Below are positions 48,559 through 57,843 of a stretch of DNA of 64,000 nt, in pieces (the stretch's first letter is position 1; the number at the start of each line of letters is the position of its first letter). A program made the position numbers and the translations under genes. The DNA is from Mycobacterium sp. JS623 (GTDB lineage: Bacteria > Actinomycetota > Actinomycetes > Mycobacteriales > Mycobacteriaceae). The notes under the pieces were generated by a model. It saw only the letters and a list, made by a program, of their open reading frames with translations. It made no database searches and had not been told where the DNA came from. The stretch spans positions 1,302,001 to 1,366,000 of the forward strand of contig NC_019966.1 of NCBI RefSeq assembly GCF_000328565.1. Direction: 5' to 3'.

Positions 48559-49728
48559 ATGGCTGGTTTCGCAGGTAACCCTGACTTTGATCTGTTCAAG
48601 CTCGCCGATGAGCACCTCGCGCTCCGTGCCGTGCTGCGCGATCTGTGCGAGAAAGAGATCGCACCGCACGCCGCCGCTGTCGACGAAGACAGTCGGTACC
48701 CCGACGAAGCGCTGAAGGCGCTCAACGCGGCGGGGTTCTCGGCGATCCACGTGCCCGAGGAGTACGGCGGTCAGGGCGGCGACTCGGTCGCGGCGTGCAT
48801 GGTGATCGAGGAGGTGGCGCGCGTCTGCGCGTCCTCGTCGATGATCCCGATCTGCAACAAGCTCGGCACGACGGGTTTGATCCTGCAGGGTGGCGACGAA
48901 CTGAAAAAGACGGTCCTTCCGTCGGTCGCTTCCGGTGAGGCGATGGCCTCGTACGCGCTGTCCGAACGCGAGGCGGGCAGCGACGCGGCGTCGATGCGTA
49001 CCCGGGCCCGCGCCGATGGTGACGACTGGGTGCTCAACGGGACGAAGTGTTGGATCTCCAACGGCGGCCGATCGACCTGGTACACCGTGATGGCGGTGAC
49101 CGACCCCGACAAGGGCGCGAACGGCATCTCGGCGTTCATGGTGCACGCCGACGACGAGGGATTCACCGTCGGCCCGAAAGAACGCAAGATGGGCATCAAG
49201 GGATCGCCGACGACCGAGTTGTATTTCGAGGAATGCCGGATCTCGGGGGAGCGCATCATTGGAGAGCCCGGCACCGGCTTCAAGACCGCGCTGCAAACGC
49301 TCGACCACACCCGTCCGACGATCGGCGCGCAGGCCGTCGGGATCGCCCAGGGCGCCCTCGATGCCGCCATCGACTACGTCAAGGAGCGGAAGCAGTTCGG
49401 TAAGCGCATCGCTGACTTCCAAGGTGTCCAATTCATGCTTGCCGATATGGCGATGAAGGTGGAGGCGGCCAGGCTGATGGTGTACACCTCCGCTGCGCGG
49501 GCGGAGCGGGGCGAATCGGGACTGGGGTTTCTCGCTTCGGCGTCGAAGTGCTTTGCCTCCGACGTCGCCATGGAGGTCACCACTGACGCGGTGCAGTTGT
49601 TCGGTGGCTACGGCTACACCGTCGACTTCCCTGTGGAGCGGTTCATGCGCGACGCCAAAATTACGCAAATATACGAGGGCACCAATCAAATTCAACGGGT
49701 GGTAATGTCGCGGTCGCTGCTGCGCTGA
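48559..49728 (+). CDS. fadE25: Acyl-CoA dehydrogenase FadE25
   Basis: This 389-residue FAD-dependent acyl-CoA dehydrogenase has YALSEREAGSDAASM near 135, the GTKCWISNGG loop near 160, and the C-terminal YEGTNQIQRVVMSRSLLR. The catalytic Glu is the one in IYEGTNQ. It introduces the alpha-beta double bond in beta-oxidation. ATG 48559 follows AAGGAG; a GTG codon directly precedes it. It is the last conserved Rv3274c-type gene before the large polysaccharide block. Confidence 0.93.
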   Translation: MAGFAGNPDFDLFKLADEHLALRAVLRDLCEKEIAPHAAAVDEDSRYPDEALKALNAAGFSAIHVPEEYGGQGGDSVAACMVIEEVARVCASSSMIPICNKLGTTGLILQGGDELKKTVLPSVASGEAMASYALSEREAGSDAASMRTRARADGDDWVLNGTKCWISNGGRSTWYTVMAVTDPDKGANGISAFMVHADDEGFTVGPKERKMGIKGSPTTELYFEECRISGERIIGEPGTGFKTALQTLDHTRPTIGAQAVGIAQGALDAAIDYVKERKQFGKRIADFQGVQFMLADMAMKVEAARLMVYTSAARAERGESGLGFLASASKCFASDVAMEVTTDAVQLFGGYGYTVDFPVERFMRDAKITQIYEGTNQIQRVVMSRSLLR

Positions 49729-49893
49729 GCGTCGCTGGAAGCACGTGTAAGGCCCCGGCCCGGCCGACGATCACCAGTCATCTCGACTTTGCCAGCCACG
49801 GCGGCGTGCGGTACTGTTTGACCGCAGAATCGGCGCACCGAAGTTGATTAAATAGCAGTAGCCGGGGAGTGCACGACATGGCTTCATGGCTAA

Positions 49894-51186
49894 GTGCGCA
49901 CTGACGCGACGGGGAAGGTATTGCCAGACAGGTCGATCAGTATCGAAGTCGTCGCGCTGAACTATTCGCCCGAAGCCACCGGAATTGGTCCGTTTGCCGC
50001 GGATATTGCCCGCGGGTTCGCAGAAAACGGTCATCGCGTTGGTGTAATGGCCGGCCACCCGCACTATCCCCAGTGGCGGCCTATGACGGACTATTCGGGA
50101 CACGACGCGGCGTCCGCTTCGGAGGGGATCGCGATAACGCGCAAGCGTCACTATATTCCGAACCGCGCGTCGTTTGTGCACCGCTCGATCATGGAGATCG
50201 GTTTTGGCATCCGCGTTGCGATGGCACGGCGGCCCGGCATCGACCTGATCTTTTGCGTGAGCCCGCCGCTGCTGGCGGTGTTGATGATTCAACTGGGTGA
50301 AAAACTGCGCCGACGCAAATTGCCGCTGGTGATCTGGGTCCAGGATCTGTATGGGCTGGGGATGACGGAAACGAAGGGTGGAAACACCCTTGCTGCGCGC
50401 GTCGCGACCTGGCTCGAAGCCCGCGTATTTCGCAATGCGTCTGCACTGGCAGTGATTCACGACCGATTCCGCGCCCATATCGTCGACCAGCTCGGTGTCG
50501 ACCCCGACAAGGTAAGGGTGTTCCGGAACTGGTCTCGCCAAGAGCCGATACCTGCCGCTGAGCGCGACGAAGCGTTGAGAACCCTTGGCTGGGAGGAACT
50601 TTCCGACCACATCGTCGTCGTACATGCCGGAAGCATGGGAACGAAGCAGGGTTTGGACAATGTCGTGCAGGCGGCAAAGCTTGCGGACAACGGCGCGGAC
50701 AATGTCACCTTCGTCCTACTCGGCGACGGGATACAGCGCCCTCGGCTTCAACGACTCGCGCAGGGCGTCGAGTCGATCAGATTTGTCGATGTCCTCGAGA
50801 CCGACAAATTCGGTTATGCCCTGCGCGCTGCCGACATGTTGCTGGTCAATCAGATCCCCGGTCTATCGGAGATGTGTGTGCCCAGCAAGGTGCTGAGCTA
50901 TTTCAGCGCAGGGCGGCCGGTGGTCGCCGCTGTCGATCCAAATGGAATTACCGCCGACGACGTTCGCCATTCACAGGCGGGTGTGGTGGTGCCTGCCGGA
51001 AACCCGTCAAGACTTCTGCAGGACATTGTGGCCGCCGCGCGCGACACGACAAAATTGCAGGAGATGGGGGCCGCGGGTCGCGAGTTCATCCAGTCGAATT
51101 TCGATCGCGATGCCACGATAAAGGCCATCTCCGATTGGCTCGCCGATGTCGTCGCGCTGGCGCCCCAGCTCACGGCTGCAGATTGA
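49894..51186 (+). CDS. GT4-family glycosyltransferase (WbuB-like)
   Basis: This 430-residue GT-B enzyme has an N-terminal acceptor domain EVVALNYSPEATGIGPFAADIARGF (within residues 18-42) and HPHYPQWRP near 57. It has IWVQDLYGLGMTETKGGN near 150 and the donor-domain loop SEMCVPSKVLSYFSAGRPVVAAVDP near 325. These match colanic-acid WcaI/WbuB-type transferases. The start is uncertain: GTG 49894 or TTG 49921. It opens the main polysaccharide block and is followed by two more glycosyltransferases and a flippase. Confidence 0.88.
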   Translation: MRTDATGKVLPDRSISIEVVALNYSPEATGIGPFAADIARGFAENGHRVGVMAGHPHYPQWRPMTDYSGHDAASASEGIAITRKRHYIPNRASFVHRSIMEIGFGIRVAMARRPGIDLIFCVSPPLLAVLMIQLGEKLRRRKLPLVIWVQDLYGLGMTETKGGNTLAARVATWLEARVFRNASALAVIHDRFRAHIVDQLGVDPDKVRVFRNWSRQEPIPAAERDEALRTLGWEELSDHIVVVHAGSMGTKQGLDNVVQAAKLADNGADNVTFVLLGDGIQRPRLQRLAQGVESIRFVDVLETDKFGYALRAADMLLVNQIPGLSEMCVPSKVLSYFSAGRPVVAAVDPNGITADDVRHSQAGVVVPAGNPSRLLQDIVAAARDTTKLQEMGAAGREFIQSNFDRDATIKAISDWLADVVALAPQLTAAD

Positions 51187-51206
51187 TTCGAAGGCGGCCG
51201 TTCGAG

Positions 51207-52358
51207 TTGAGAATCCTGCAAATCGTTACGTTGATTTCCAATACCGGCGCCTTCGGGGGTCCGACGACCGTCGCGATGAACCAGTGTGAAGCATTGCGCG
51301 AACGGGGTCATGACACTTTGCTCGTCGGCGGCGCCCACGGCTTCCCGGCAGGGCCCACCTCTTTGCGCGGTACACCCGTGCGCTTGTTCCAGACCCGCCG
51401 ATTCGGCCGGCCCAACACCATGACCTACCTTGCGTCGCCGACCATGTTGCGCTGGCTCGACCAGCACGTGGCCGATTTCGACGTCGTCCACATTCACCTG
51501 GCCCGAGACGGCATCACCCTCCCTGCGGCCGCGCTGGCACGCCGCCGGAACATCCCGTATGTCTTGCAAACGCACGGAATGGTGGTGCCGAAAGAAAGCC
51601 CGCTGCACAAGATCGTGGACTCGGTGGCCACAATCCGGGTCTTGCGCGACGCGCACTCACTATTCGCGCTGAGCAACGAGGAACAGCACATCCTGACTGC
51701 GTTGGTCGGATCGGATCGGCGAATTGACGTGCTGCCCAACGGTATTCCAGAAGCGGCGGCCCACGTCGGGCGCGCGGGAGCATCTAATCGTGAGTTTCTG
51801 TTCCTGGCGAGGTTGCACCCGCGCAAACGCGCCGTCGACTTCGCGCGGGCAGCGGTGCAGCTGCTCAGTGCGGGCGCGGAGGCGACGTTCACCCTCGTCG
51901 GGCCCGACGAGGGTGAGGGACCAGCAGTGACGTCGATCATCTCCGGGTTCGCCGAGCGCCATCCCGACGCCGCCGACGCTCTGCAGTGGGTCGGGCCGGT
52001 GGCGCCGGACAAGAGCGCGGCGAAGCTTGCAGACGCGTACGTCTATGTGCTGCCTTCGGTCAACGAGCCGTTCCCGATGTCATTGATCGAGGCAATGGCG
52101 GAGGGGCGACCGGTCATCGTGACCGAGAGCAACGGCCTCGCCGATGTCGTGAAGGATTACGACTGCGGAATCGTCATTCCCAACGAGTCCACCGAAGCGT
52201 TGGCCGACGCGATGCGCCGCCTGTTGGCTGCGCCGGAGTTGGCCGAACAAATGGGTAAGCGGTCTCTTGACGCTGTACGTCAGCGGTTCAGCATGAACCA
52301 CGTGGCGGAAACCCTCGAACACAATTATCGATCCACCATTCACACCAGCGATCACTAG
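51207..52358 (+). CDS. GT4-family glycosyltransferase
   Basis: This GT-B transferase of about 383 residues starts at TTG 51207 (LRILQIVTLISNTGAFGGP); an earlier TTG at 51183 overlaps the previous stop. VVHIHLARDG and VLQTHGMVVPKESPLHK lie in the N-terminal domain. FLFLARLHPRKRAVDF near 190 begins the donor domain, and the E-x7-E motif is in EPFPMSLIEAMAEGRPVIVTESNG near 285. It probably adds a repeat-unit sugar. It follows the first GT by 20 bases and is presumably in the same transcript. Confidence 0.87.
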   Translation: MRILQIVTLISNTGAFGGPTTVAMNQCEALRERGHDTLLVGGAHGFPAGPTSLRGTPVRLFQTRRFGRPNTMTYLASPTMLRWLDQHVADFDVVHIHLARDGITLPAAALARRRNIPYVLQTHGMVVPKESPLHKIVDSVATIRVLRDAHSLFALSNEEQHILTALVGSDRRIDVLPNGIPEAAAHVGRAGASNREFLFLARLHPRKRAVDFARAAVQLLSAGAEATFTLVGPDEGEGPAVTSIISGFAERHPDAADALQWVGPVAPDKSAAKLADAYVYVLPSVNEPFPMSLIEAMAEGRPVIVTESNGLADVVKDYDCGIVIPNESTEALADAMRRLLAAPELAEQMGKRSLDAVRQRFSMNHVAETLEHNYRSTIHTSDH

Positions 52359-52377
52359 AGAAGGAAGATCGACGACC

Positions 52378-53226
52378 ATGACTGATGAGATCACCCGTGG
52401 ATCTGTCAAGCCTAAGCCCGTTTTCAGCATTCTTGTGCCCTCCTACAATCCCGCCCCGTTCTTCGAAACGACGATGCGCAGTGCGCTGGACCAGATGGGC
52501 CCCGAGGACGAGATCCTGATCCAAGACGCGGGTTCTACCGATGGCACTCAGGACCTCATCGCCGAGTTCCAGGCAGCCGACAGCCGCGTCAAGGCAGTGA
52601 TCGAGCCGGATTTGGGTCAGTCGGACGCGCTGAACAAGGCGTTGGCGCGGGCAAAGCCGTCGTGGACCATTTGGCTGAACTCGGATGACGTATTGGTGCC
52701 CGGTGCGCTTGACGCGCTACGTGAGGCCATTGTGGCCCATCCGGAGGCCGATCTGTTCTACGGAGCCTGCAAATTGCTGCGGGCCGACGGAACAACGGTG
52801 GAGGCCTACGACGGCCGGCCGATGACCAAGCGCCGTCTGCTGCTTGGCGGAATCACTTCGTTTTCGGGTTCGATCGTCATGCCCGCCGATCTGCTGCGCG
52901 AACTAGGCGGCTTGCGGACAGAACTGCAGTGCGTAATGGATTTCGAGTTGCAGTTCCGGATTGCCGAGTCGCAACTGAAGCAGCAGCAGGTGCCTGCGGC
53001 GATCGGCTGCCTCCGGTTCCACGAAGGCTCCAAGAGCGCCAACCGCTGGAAGGAGTTCGTCGCCGAATCGTATCGTTCGCGGATGGAATATGCCGACGCG
53101 CCGGTGGAGAAGTTGTGCGGGCTCGTAGGGGCCGCGTTGATGTTGGCGGTTATTCCGGGGTTCCGGCTTCGACTTTCGCAGCAATATCGAAATGTGAAGC
53201 GGCGGCGGCTCGCGTACATGCGGTAG
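52378..53226 (+). CDS. GT2-family glycosyltransferase
   Basis: This 282-residue GT-A inverting transferase has FSILVPSYNPAPFFETTMRSAL near residue 15, IQDAGSTDGTQDLIAEF near 45 and the metal-binding acidic motif WLNSDDVLVPGALDAL near 99. A C-terminal hydrophobic stretch (about 250-268) may anchor it. The ATG follows GAAGGAAG. It lies between the GT4 genes and the flippase and is likely a repeat-unit transferase. Confidence 0.88.
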   Translation: MTDEITRGSVKPKPVFSILVPSYNPAPFFETTMRSALDQMGPEDEILIQDAGSTDGTQDLIAEFQAADSRVKAVIEPDLGQSDALNKALARAKPSWTIWLNSDDVLVPGALDALREAIVAHPEADLFYGACKLLRADGTTVEAYDGRPMTKRRLLLGGITSFSGSIVMPADLLRELGGLRTELQCVMDFELQFRIAESQLKQQQVPAAIGCLRFHEGSKSANRWKEFVAESYRSRMEYADAPVEKLCGLVGAALMLAVIPGFRLRLSQQYRNVKRRRLAYMR

Positions 53227-53235
53227 CCACGCGCA

Positions 53236-54465
53236 ATGGCACAGGTGGAACCGATAGAGGCCGAGGAGGCCGTAGCGCGCCAACCGCGTGTGCTGACCAG
53301 TGCGGTGTGGCGGGTCTCGGCGCGCATCGCGAGCTCGGTTGCCTTCGGTCTCACGCTGCTCCTGCTGGCACGTATCTCGCCCGTGAGCGAGTTCGGCCAA
53401 TTCATGGTGGCCGGTGCCGTAACGGCGGTGGCGCTCATCGTGTTTGGCTTCGGAGCCCCACAGCGTGTGTTGCGGTCCGCAGCGGAACCTGACTCGGCCA
53501 GTCTTACCCGCGGGCTGTATTTGTTGCACACCGGATGCAACCTCAGCGTGACCACCGTGATGTTGGCCGGTTCGGCGGTATTGGGCCTGCCCGCCCCGAT
53601 ATTGGCCGGAATCATTTGGGCCAGTGGCGATGCGCTCCAGATGTACGCCCAAAACCACCTCGCCGGGCTTGGCCACCATCACAGCGCAAGCTGGCTCGTA
53701 ACCACTCAGCGCATTGTGCCGTGCCTGACGGTGGTGGTATTGCTGGTGACACATCGGCCTGCGTACTTCCCTGTGGTGGCCGCCGCCTTCGCGACCACCC
53801 AGCTCATCGGGGTGATTGCCCCGGTGTGGTCGGTGCGAGGGGCGACGGGTGACCTACGCGCGGCGCTGCGCGGTTCGTTCCGGTGGTGGGGGCTGACCAT
53901 GTCCGGTGTGCTGGCCCAGCTGCAGGCACCCGTGGTTGCCGCCATAGCCAGCACGACGGTGGTCGGACTTTTCGCCATGGCGTCGAAGGTCACCGGTCCC
54001 ATGACGCTCCTGCCCGCTTCCGTGGTGACTGTCGTGATTCCGGAGCTGGCAAGGCGATTGGGCACACCCGGGTTCGGGAGACTGTACGGCACCGTCTTGA
54101 AATTGAGTTTCGGCTACGCTGCTCTTGCGCTCATCGTCGCGTGGCCCGCCGGCATCGTCGTTACCGCGATTGCCGGTCCCAGTTATGCAGCGGCCGCCCC
54201 GCTGGTGGCGGGAATGGTTGTGGCAGCAGGGCTCTCCACGTGCTCGCAAAGCTTCGCCGCGTCGCTAATTGCCGCAGGGCATCCCCACTACGTGACGGCA
54301 TGCATCGTCTGCGGGGGCGTCGTGGCCTTGATACTTCTGGCGAGCTTCGCCGCGTTAGGGCCGATATGGTTGCTGGGGACTGCGCCGATCGTCGCGGAAA
54401 TACTGGTTCTAACGGGAATTGCGTACTCAGCGCGCCATATCCGACATGCTACGGTGACCCGATGA
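53236..54465 (+). CDS. Wzx-like polysaccharide flippase (MOP superfamily)
   Basis: This very hydrophobic protein of 409 residues has about twelve predicted membrane helices and the paired-helix pattern of polysaccharide transport proteins. The N-terminus VLTSAVWRVSARIASSVAFG is a typical Wzx first helix. MASKVTGPMTLLPASVVTVVIPELARRL lies at the mid-protein loop. It would flip the lipid-linked repeat unit across the membrane. The gene follows the GT2 gene by nine bases, and its stop overlaps the next gene's ATG (ATGA). Assignment rests on topology, composition and context. Confidence 0.8.
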   Translation: MAQVEPIEAEEAVARQPRVLTSAVWRVSARIASSVAFGLTLLLLARISPVSEFGQFMVAGAVTAVALIVFGFGAPQRVLRSAAEPDSASLTRGLYLLHTGCNLSVTTVMLAGSAVLGLPAPILAGIIWASGDALQMYAQNHLAGLGHHHSASWLVTTQRIVPCLTVVVLLVTHRPAYFPVVAAAFATTQLIGVIAPVWSVRGATGDLRAALRGSFRWWGLTMSGVLAQLQAPVVAAIASTTVVGLFAMASKVTGPMTLLPASVVTVVIPELARRLGTPGFGRLYGTVLKLSFGYAALALIVAWPAGIVVTAIAGPSYAAAAPLVAGMVVAAGLSTCSQSFAASLIAAGHPHYVTACIVCGGVVALILLASFAALGPIWLLGTAPIVAEILVLTGIAYSARHIRHATVTR

Positions 54466-55208
54466 CAGGAATTCGGAATGTCACAGGTCCGATCCTGCAA
54501 GCGATTTTGCTCCTGATTCTGGTAGGGGTAGCCGGCTGCGCGACCGAAGCGCCGGATCCGCTCGATTCCGCGGGGCAGGCAAACGACACTGCGACACCGA
54601 GAGTCGAGTCGACCGCTCTGCAGGCCGTCATCATCAGCGATGGCCTGACCGCGCAGTCACCGTATGGCGGCATCGGCGTCAAAAACTGGACGGGACAACT
54701 GCGCCGGTCGCTTGGGCAGGCCGGGATCGACATGTACGTGCGCTCCTCGGAGGGGCCGGCGGCATACACCGACCTCGGGCCGCCTTTCACAACTTTCAGT
54801 CGCGAAGTCACGCGGAGGGTGAACCCGGACACCGATTTGGTCGTTTTGTTCGGCGGTGCTCATGACATCACCGCCGTCGAGTCGTTGGGCGCAGAAGTGA
54901 CAGCCACCGTCGGCACAATCAGAGAGATAGCGCCCGCAGCGAAAATCATTATGGTCGGCCCGATCTGGGTGAGGCCCGAGCCGCCTTCGGTGCCGATGCT
55001 GGCGTTGGACGACGCGCTAGCTGCGGCGGCGGCCGATAACGGCGTCGAGTTCATCAGCCCGATCAAGGAAGACTGGTTCACCAATCACCCTGAATACATG
55101 GCACCGGACGGCAACCATGTGACCAACGCAGGACATCAGGCGATTGCCGCGCGACTGGCCGACCGGCTGGCCGATGCGGCGCGGGCCCTGGCAACTCCGA
55201 CGCCGTGA
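54462..55208 (+). CDS. SGNH-hydrolase-like lipoprotein lacking the usual nucleophile
   Basis: This 248-residue exported protein has a signal sequence with lipobox VAGC (Cys26). The fold resembles SGNH/GDSL esterases, with DGNHVTNAGHQAIA supplying the C-terminal Asp-His dyad. The nucleophile block, usually GDS, reads ISDGLTAQ, so the expected Ser position holds Gly; the block III Asn is also absent (FGGAHDI). It may be inactive or use another residue. Its ATG overlaps the flippase stop. By context it may act on or bind O-acyl groups of the exported polymer. Confidence 0.7.
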   Translation: MTGIRNVTGPILQAILLLILVGVAGCATEAPDPLDSAGQANDTATPRVESTALQAVIISDGLTAQSPYGGIGVKNWTGQLRRSLGQAGIDMYVRSSEGPAAYTDLGPPFTTFSREVTRRVNPDTDLVVLFGGAHDITAVESLGAEVTATVGTIREIAPAAKIIMVGPIWVRPEPPSVPMLALDDALAAAAADNGVEFISPIKEDWFTNHPEYMAPDGNHVTNAGHQAIAARLADRLADAARALATPTP

Positions 55209-55238
55209 AACGACAGACGTCACCCACGGTGAGCGCGG

Positions 55239-55811
55239 CTAGCCGTCGCCTTGGACCCGCGGCTGGTAAAGGGTCGCACCGGCCGGCACATCCTTGGTGA
55301 CGAGGGCGCAAGCCCCGATCGTCGCACCGTCCGCGACGCTGACACCTCGCAGAACAGTCGCGCGAGTTGCGATCCACACCGAATCGCCGATCTCGATCGG
55401 CGCATTGTCGAACTCGAAGGACGCACTTTGCCGGTCATGGCTACCGGTGCAAATCAGCGCCTGCTGAGAAATGCACGTGTTCGAGCCGATGGTGACGTTC
55501 TCCAAGTTCAGGATCCAGCACTCCTCGCCCAACCAGCTGTGGTCGCCGATCTGCAATTTCCACGGCCAGTGGATCTTCACGTTATAGCGGATCAGAACGC
55601 CCTTGCCGATCTTTGCGCCAAAGAACCTCAATACGATGATGCGTAAAGAGTTCGGGCACCACCAATGCATCGTCAACCAATGAGATGCCATCATCCACAA
55701 CACCTGGATGACGGCGGGCCGACCCTTGTCGTAGCCGGCGCCGCTGAAATTGCGTAACGCGAATCGGGAACCGGGTGACACTGATTCGCCGGGCTGGGGA
55801 GGAATTATCAC
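55239..55811 (-). CDS. WcaF-like O-acetyltransferase (left-handed beta-helix)
   Basis: This 190-residue protein has hexapeptide repeats in its second half (IGKGVLIRYNVKIHWPWKLQIGDHSWLGEECW and VTIGSNTCISQQALICTGSHD, each cited by position near 75-125). It also has the WcaF/putative colanic-acid acetyltransferase N-terminus with RFALRNFSGAGYDKGRP. It would acetylate a sugar hydroxyl with acetyl-CoA. The start is GTG 55811. It is transcribed against the SGNH-like gene, 30 bases tail to tail, and is followed upstream by a 163-bp gap with no gene. Confidence 0.85.
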   Translation of the reverse strand: MIIPPQPGESVSPGSRFALRNFSGAGYDKGRPAVIQVLWMMASHWLTMHWWCPNSLRIIVLRFFGAKIGKGVLIRYNVKIHWPWKLQIGDHSWLGEECWILNLENVTIGSNTCISQQALICTGSHDRQSASFEFDNAPIEIGDSVWIATRATVLRGVSVADGATIGACALVTKDVPAGATLYQPRVQGDG

Positions 55812-55974
55812 TGGGATGCTTTACTCGAATGGTGGCGGGCAGATCTGCGGACGAATTTCTCGGGTATGGTAGCAGCGCGCCGCTCGGCCCGGGGCACGGC
55901 GTTCTCATAGGATCCGACTGAGCCAGGTCTGCGATGCCCGCCGCACGCTCGACGCCGGCCCGAGGCGCGCACAG

Positions 55975-57042
55975 CTATCTGTTCAGCGCTTGGATCGCGG
56001 AGACGACCGGTTTCGGGCTGTAGTCCATTCTGTAGAGCCCGAAGTTGAAGTCGAGATTCGCTTTATCCGAACTCAAATCCTTGGTGGTGAACAGAAATGA
56101 TGGTCCCAAGAATGAAATGGCACTGGCGCGATCCAGGAAATCGACCAGGATTGCCGCCTGGCGCTGTTCGGACACCGCCGCGGGGTTGGTGCCCGTTGCT
56201 TGACCGTATTCAGTGAGCCAAATCTTCTTATTGGATTGACCATGCGTCGACATCACATTGTAAATATTCATTATCGATGCGCCGCGGCCGGCCGGGTCCT
56301 CGGTGATCGGGTAAGGGAACGTGTATGGGTGCACACCGACGGAGTCGAAGCTGTCGCCTGCACCTGCGTCGTAAAGTTGGCGAACGAAATCGGCGGGGTT
56401 AACGCCATGCCAGTTGGACGACAATCCGCCCGACATCACATTCGCGTCCGGTTGGACGGCATGGATGCTCGAGTAGGCCGCCCGAAGGAGGGCGGCGTAG
56501 CGCGGCACGTTCACCGGCACGAAGTACTCCGGGACGTTGGGCTCGTTCCATATTTCCCAGGTACGGACCGATTTCTTGTAGCGCTCGGCAATTAGTCGGG
56601 TGATGTTTCCGAAGGTTGCCGGGTCTGCAGGCGGGTTGCCGTTCGCGGTGATCTCGGTCCCAGGAGCCTGGGCCCAAAGCGGCGCCGGCCCAGTGATCAG
56701 CACAAGAATGTTGAGGCTGTGTGCCGACGCCGCCTGTATCGCATTGTCGACCGCGGCCCAGTCATAACTTCCGCGGTTCCACTCGAGCTTGTGCCACTGA
56801 ACTACGACTCGGACCCAGCTGGCTCCGAGGTTGCGGATGGCTGCCGCGTCGTCTCGGTAATTGGCAGGCGGGCCGCCGATCATGGTGGCCAAACTGGCCA
56901 CCCCGAACGGTGCGGTGGTGGCCGCGTCAGCTGTCGGAGTACGCGGCGCCGAGGCGGAAACCGGCATCGCCGCCATCAAGGCGACGATGCAGCTAACCGC
57001 AAGAACCCTGCGGCCAGTCCTCCGGTTTCCGTTGTGGTACAA
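55975..57042 (-). CDS. Secreted clan-A glycoside hydrolase (GH39/GH5-like)
   Basis: This 355-residue exported protein has an N-terminal signal peptide (VLAVSCIVALMAAMPVSASA). The TIM-barrel core has the acid/base Glu in WEIWNEPNVPEYF near residue 165 and the nucleophile Glu in IWLTEYGQATG near 275. The start codon appears to be TTG 57042, four bases after the Wzz-like stop. A dedicated glycanase beside a chain-length regulator is typical of exopolysaccharide loci, where it trims or releases the polymer. The glycan specificity is unknown. Confidence 0.85.
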   Translation of the reverse strand: MYHNGNRRTGRRVLAVSCIVALMAAMPVSASAPRTPTADAATTAPFGVASLATMIGGPPANYRDDAAAIRNLGASWVRVVVQWHKLEWNRGSYDWAAVDNAIQAASAHSLNILVLITGPAPLWAQAPGTEITANGNPPADPATFGNITRLIAERYKKSVRTWEIWNEPNVPEYFVPVNVPRYAALLRAAYSSIHAVQPDANVMSGGLSSNWHGVNPADFVRQLYDAGAGDSFDSVGVHPYTFPYPITEDPAGRGASIMNIYNVMSTHGQSNKKIWLTEYGQATGTNPAAVSEQRQAAILVDFLDRASAISFLGPSFLFTTKDLSSDKANLDFNFGLYRMDYSPKPVVSAIQALNR

Positions 57043-57046
57043 GTTC

Positions 57047-57733
57047 TCAGCCGTGGCCGCTGGCCACGTTCACCTTAGTTACGGCGTCGTCGTCCATCCC
57101 CTGCGCCGAGGTTGGGGGTTTCGGCGGAGTCGGCTTTCCTTGGCGCTCACGGCCGCTGCGAACAGCGCTGATCACGAACGCGATCACGAAGCCAGCGGCC
57201 AAGCCGGCGGCTGCCCCGATGCCGAGGTAGACCACGTTCAGCTTCGACGACGCCTTCGCATCCGGGGTGGCTCGCTCGACCACAGAGAGAACCACCGGCG
57301 GCGGTCCACCGCCAAGCGGCCGTTCCAATTCGCCCACGAGCGCGATCAGCTGGTCCGAGACACCGTTGGCCAACGCCGCTGCGGTACCGGGGTCCGCGTT
57401 GTCGACGCCGATGTCCATGATGATTGTCCCGGGGGGGACGTCGACATGCAGATTCTTGGAAAGCGTGCTGACGCTGACCGATTGACCCGAGCGGGTGATG
57501 GCCTCACGCAGAACCTTTGGATCCGACGCCAACACCTCATAGGTCTTGACGCGTTGTTGACCGGCCAAAGTGCCTTGATAGACATCATTCAGGTCGGCAG
57601 CGTTAGTGGTGAAGAACAATCGCGTCGTCGCTCGATACGCCTCGGGACGACTCCAGCTGTAGAGCGCGGCGATCCCCAAGCCGACGACGGTAGCCAGAAT
57701 CAACAGCACCAAGTAACGCCGAATAAAATCCAT
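57047..57733 (-). CDS. Wzz-like polysaccharide co-polymerase
   Basis: This 228-residue protein has a membrane helix at residues 6-28, a periplasmic-type domain with YRATTRLFFTTNAADLNDVY near 33, and a second helix (VVYLGIGAAAGLAAGFVIAFVI) near 168-190, followed by a Pro-rich cytosolic tail. It has no Walker motif. It would set polymer chain length with the Wzy-like enzyme. It is co-directional with the methyltransferase upstream (110-bp gap) and the hydrolase downstream. Confidence 0.82.
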   Translation of the reverse strand: MDFIRRYLVLLILATVVGLGIAALYSWSRPEAYRATTRLFFTTNAADLNDVYQGTLAGQQRVKTYEVLASDPKVLREAITRSGQSVSVSTLSKNLHVDVPPGTIIMDIGVDNADPGTAAALANGVSDQLIALVGELERPLGGGPPPVVLSVVERATPDAKASSKLNVVYLGIGAAAGLAAGFVIAFVISAVRSGRERQGKPTPPKPPTSAQGMDDDAVTKVNVASGHG

Positions 57734-57843
57734 TCGCAGACTATATCGCAGCTCCGCAAACTTCCCGCCGAGCGGTCATGGGGGTCACGAAGGCAGAACG
57801 AACGCCCAGTCCGGGGCACAGTTCGCGGCCGTGAAGAAGCTTG

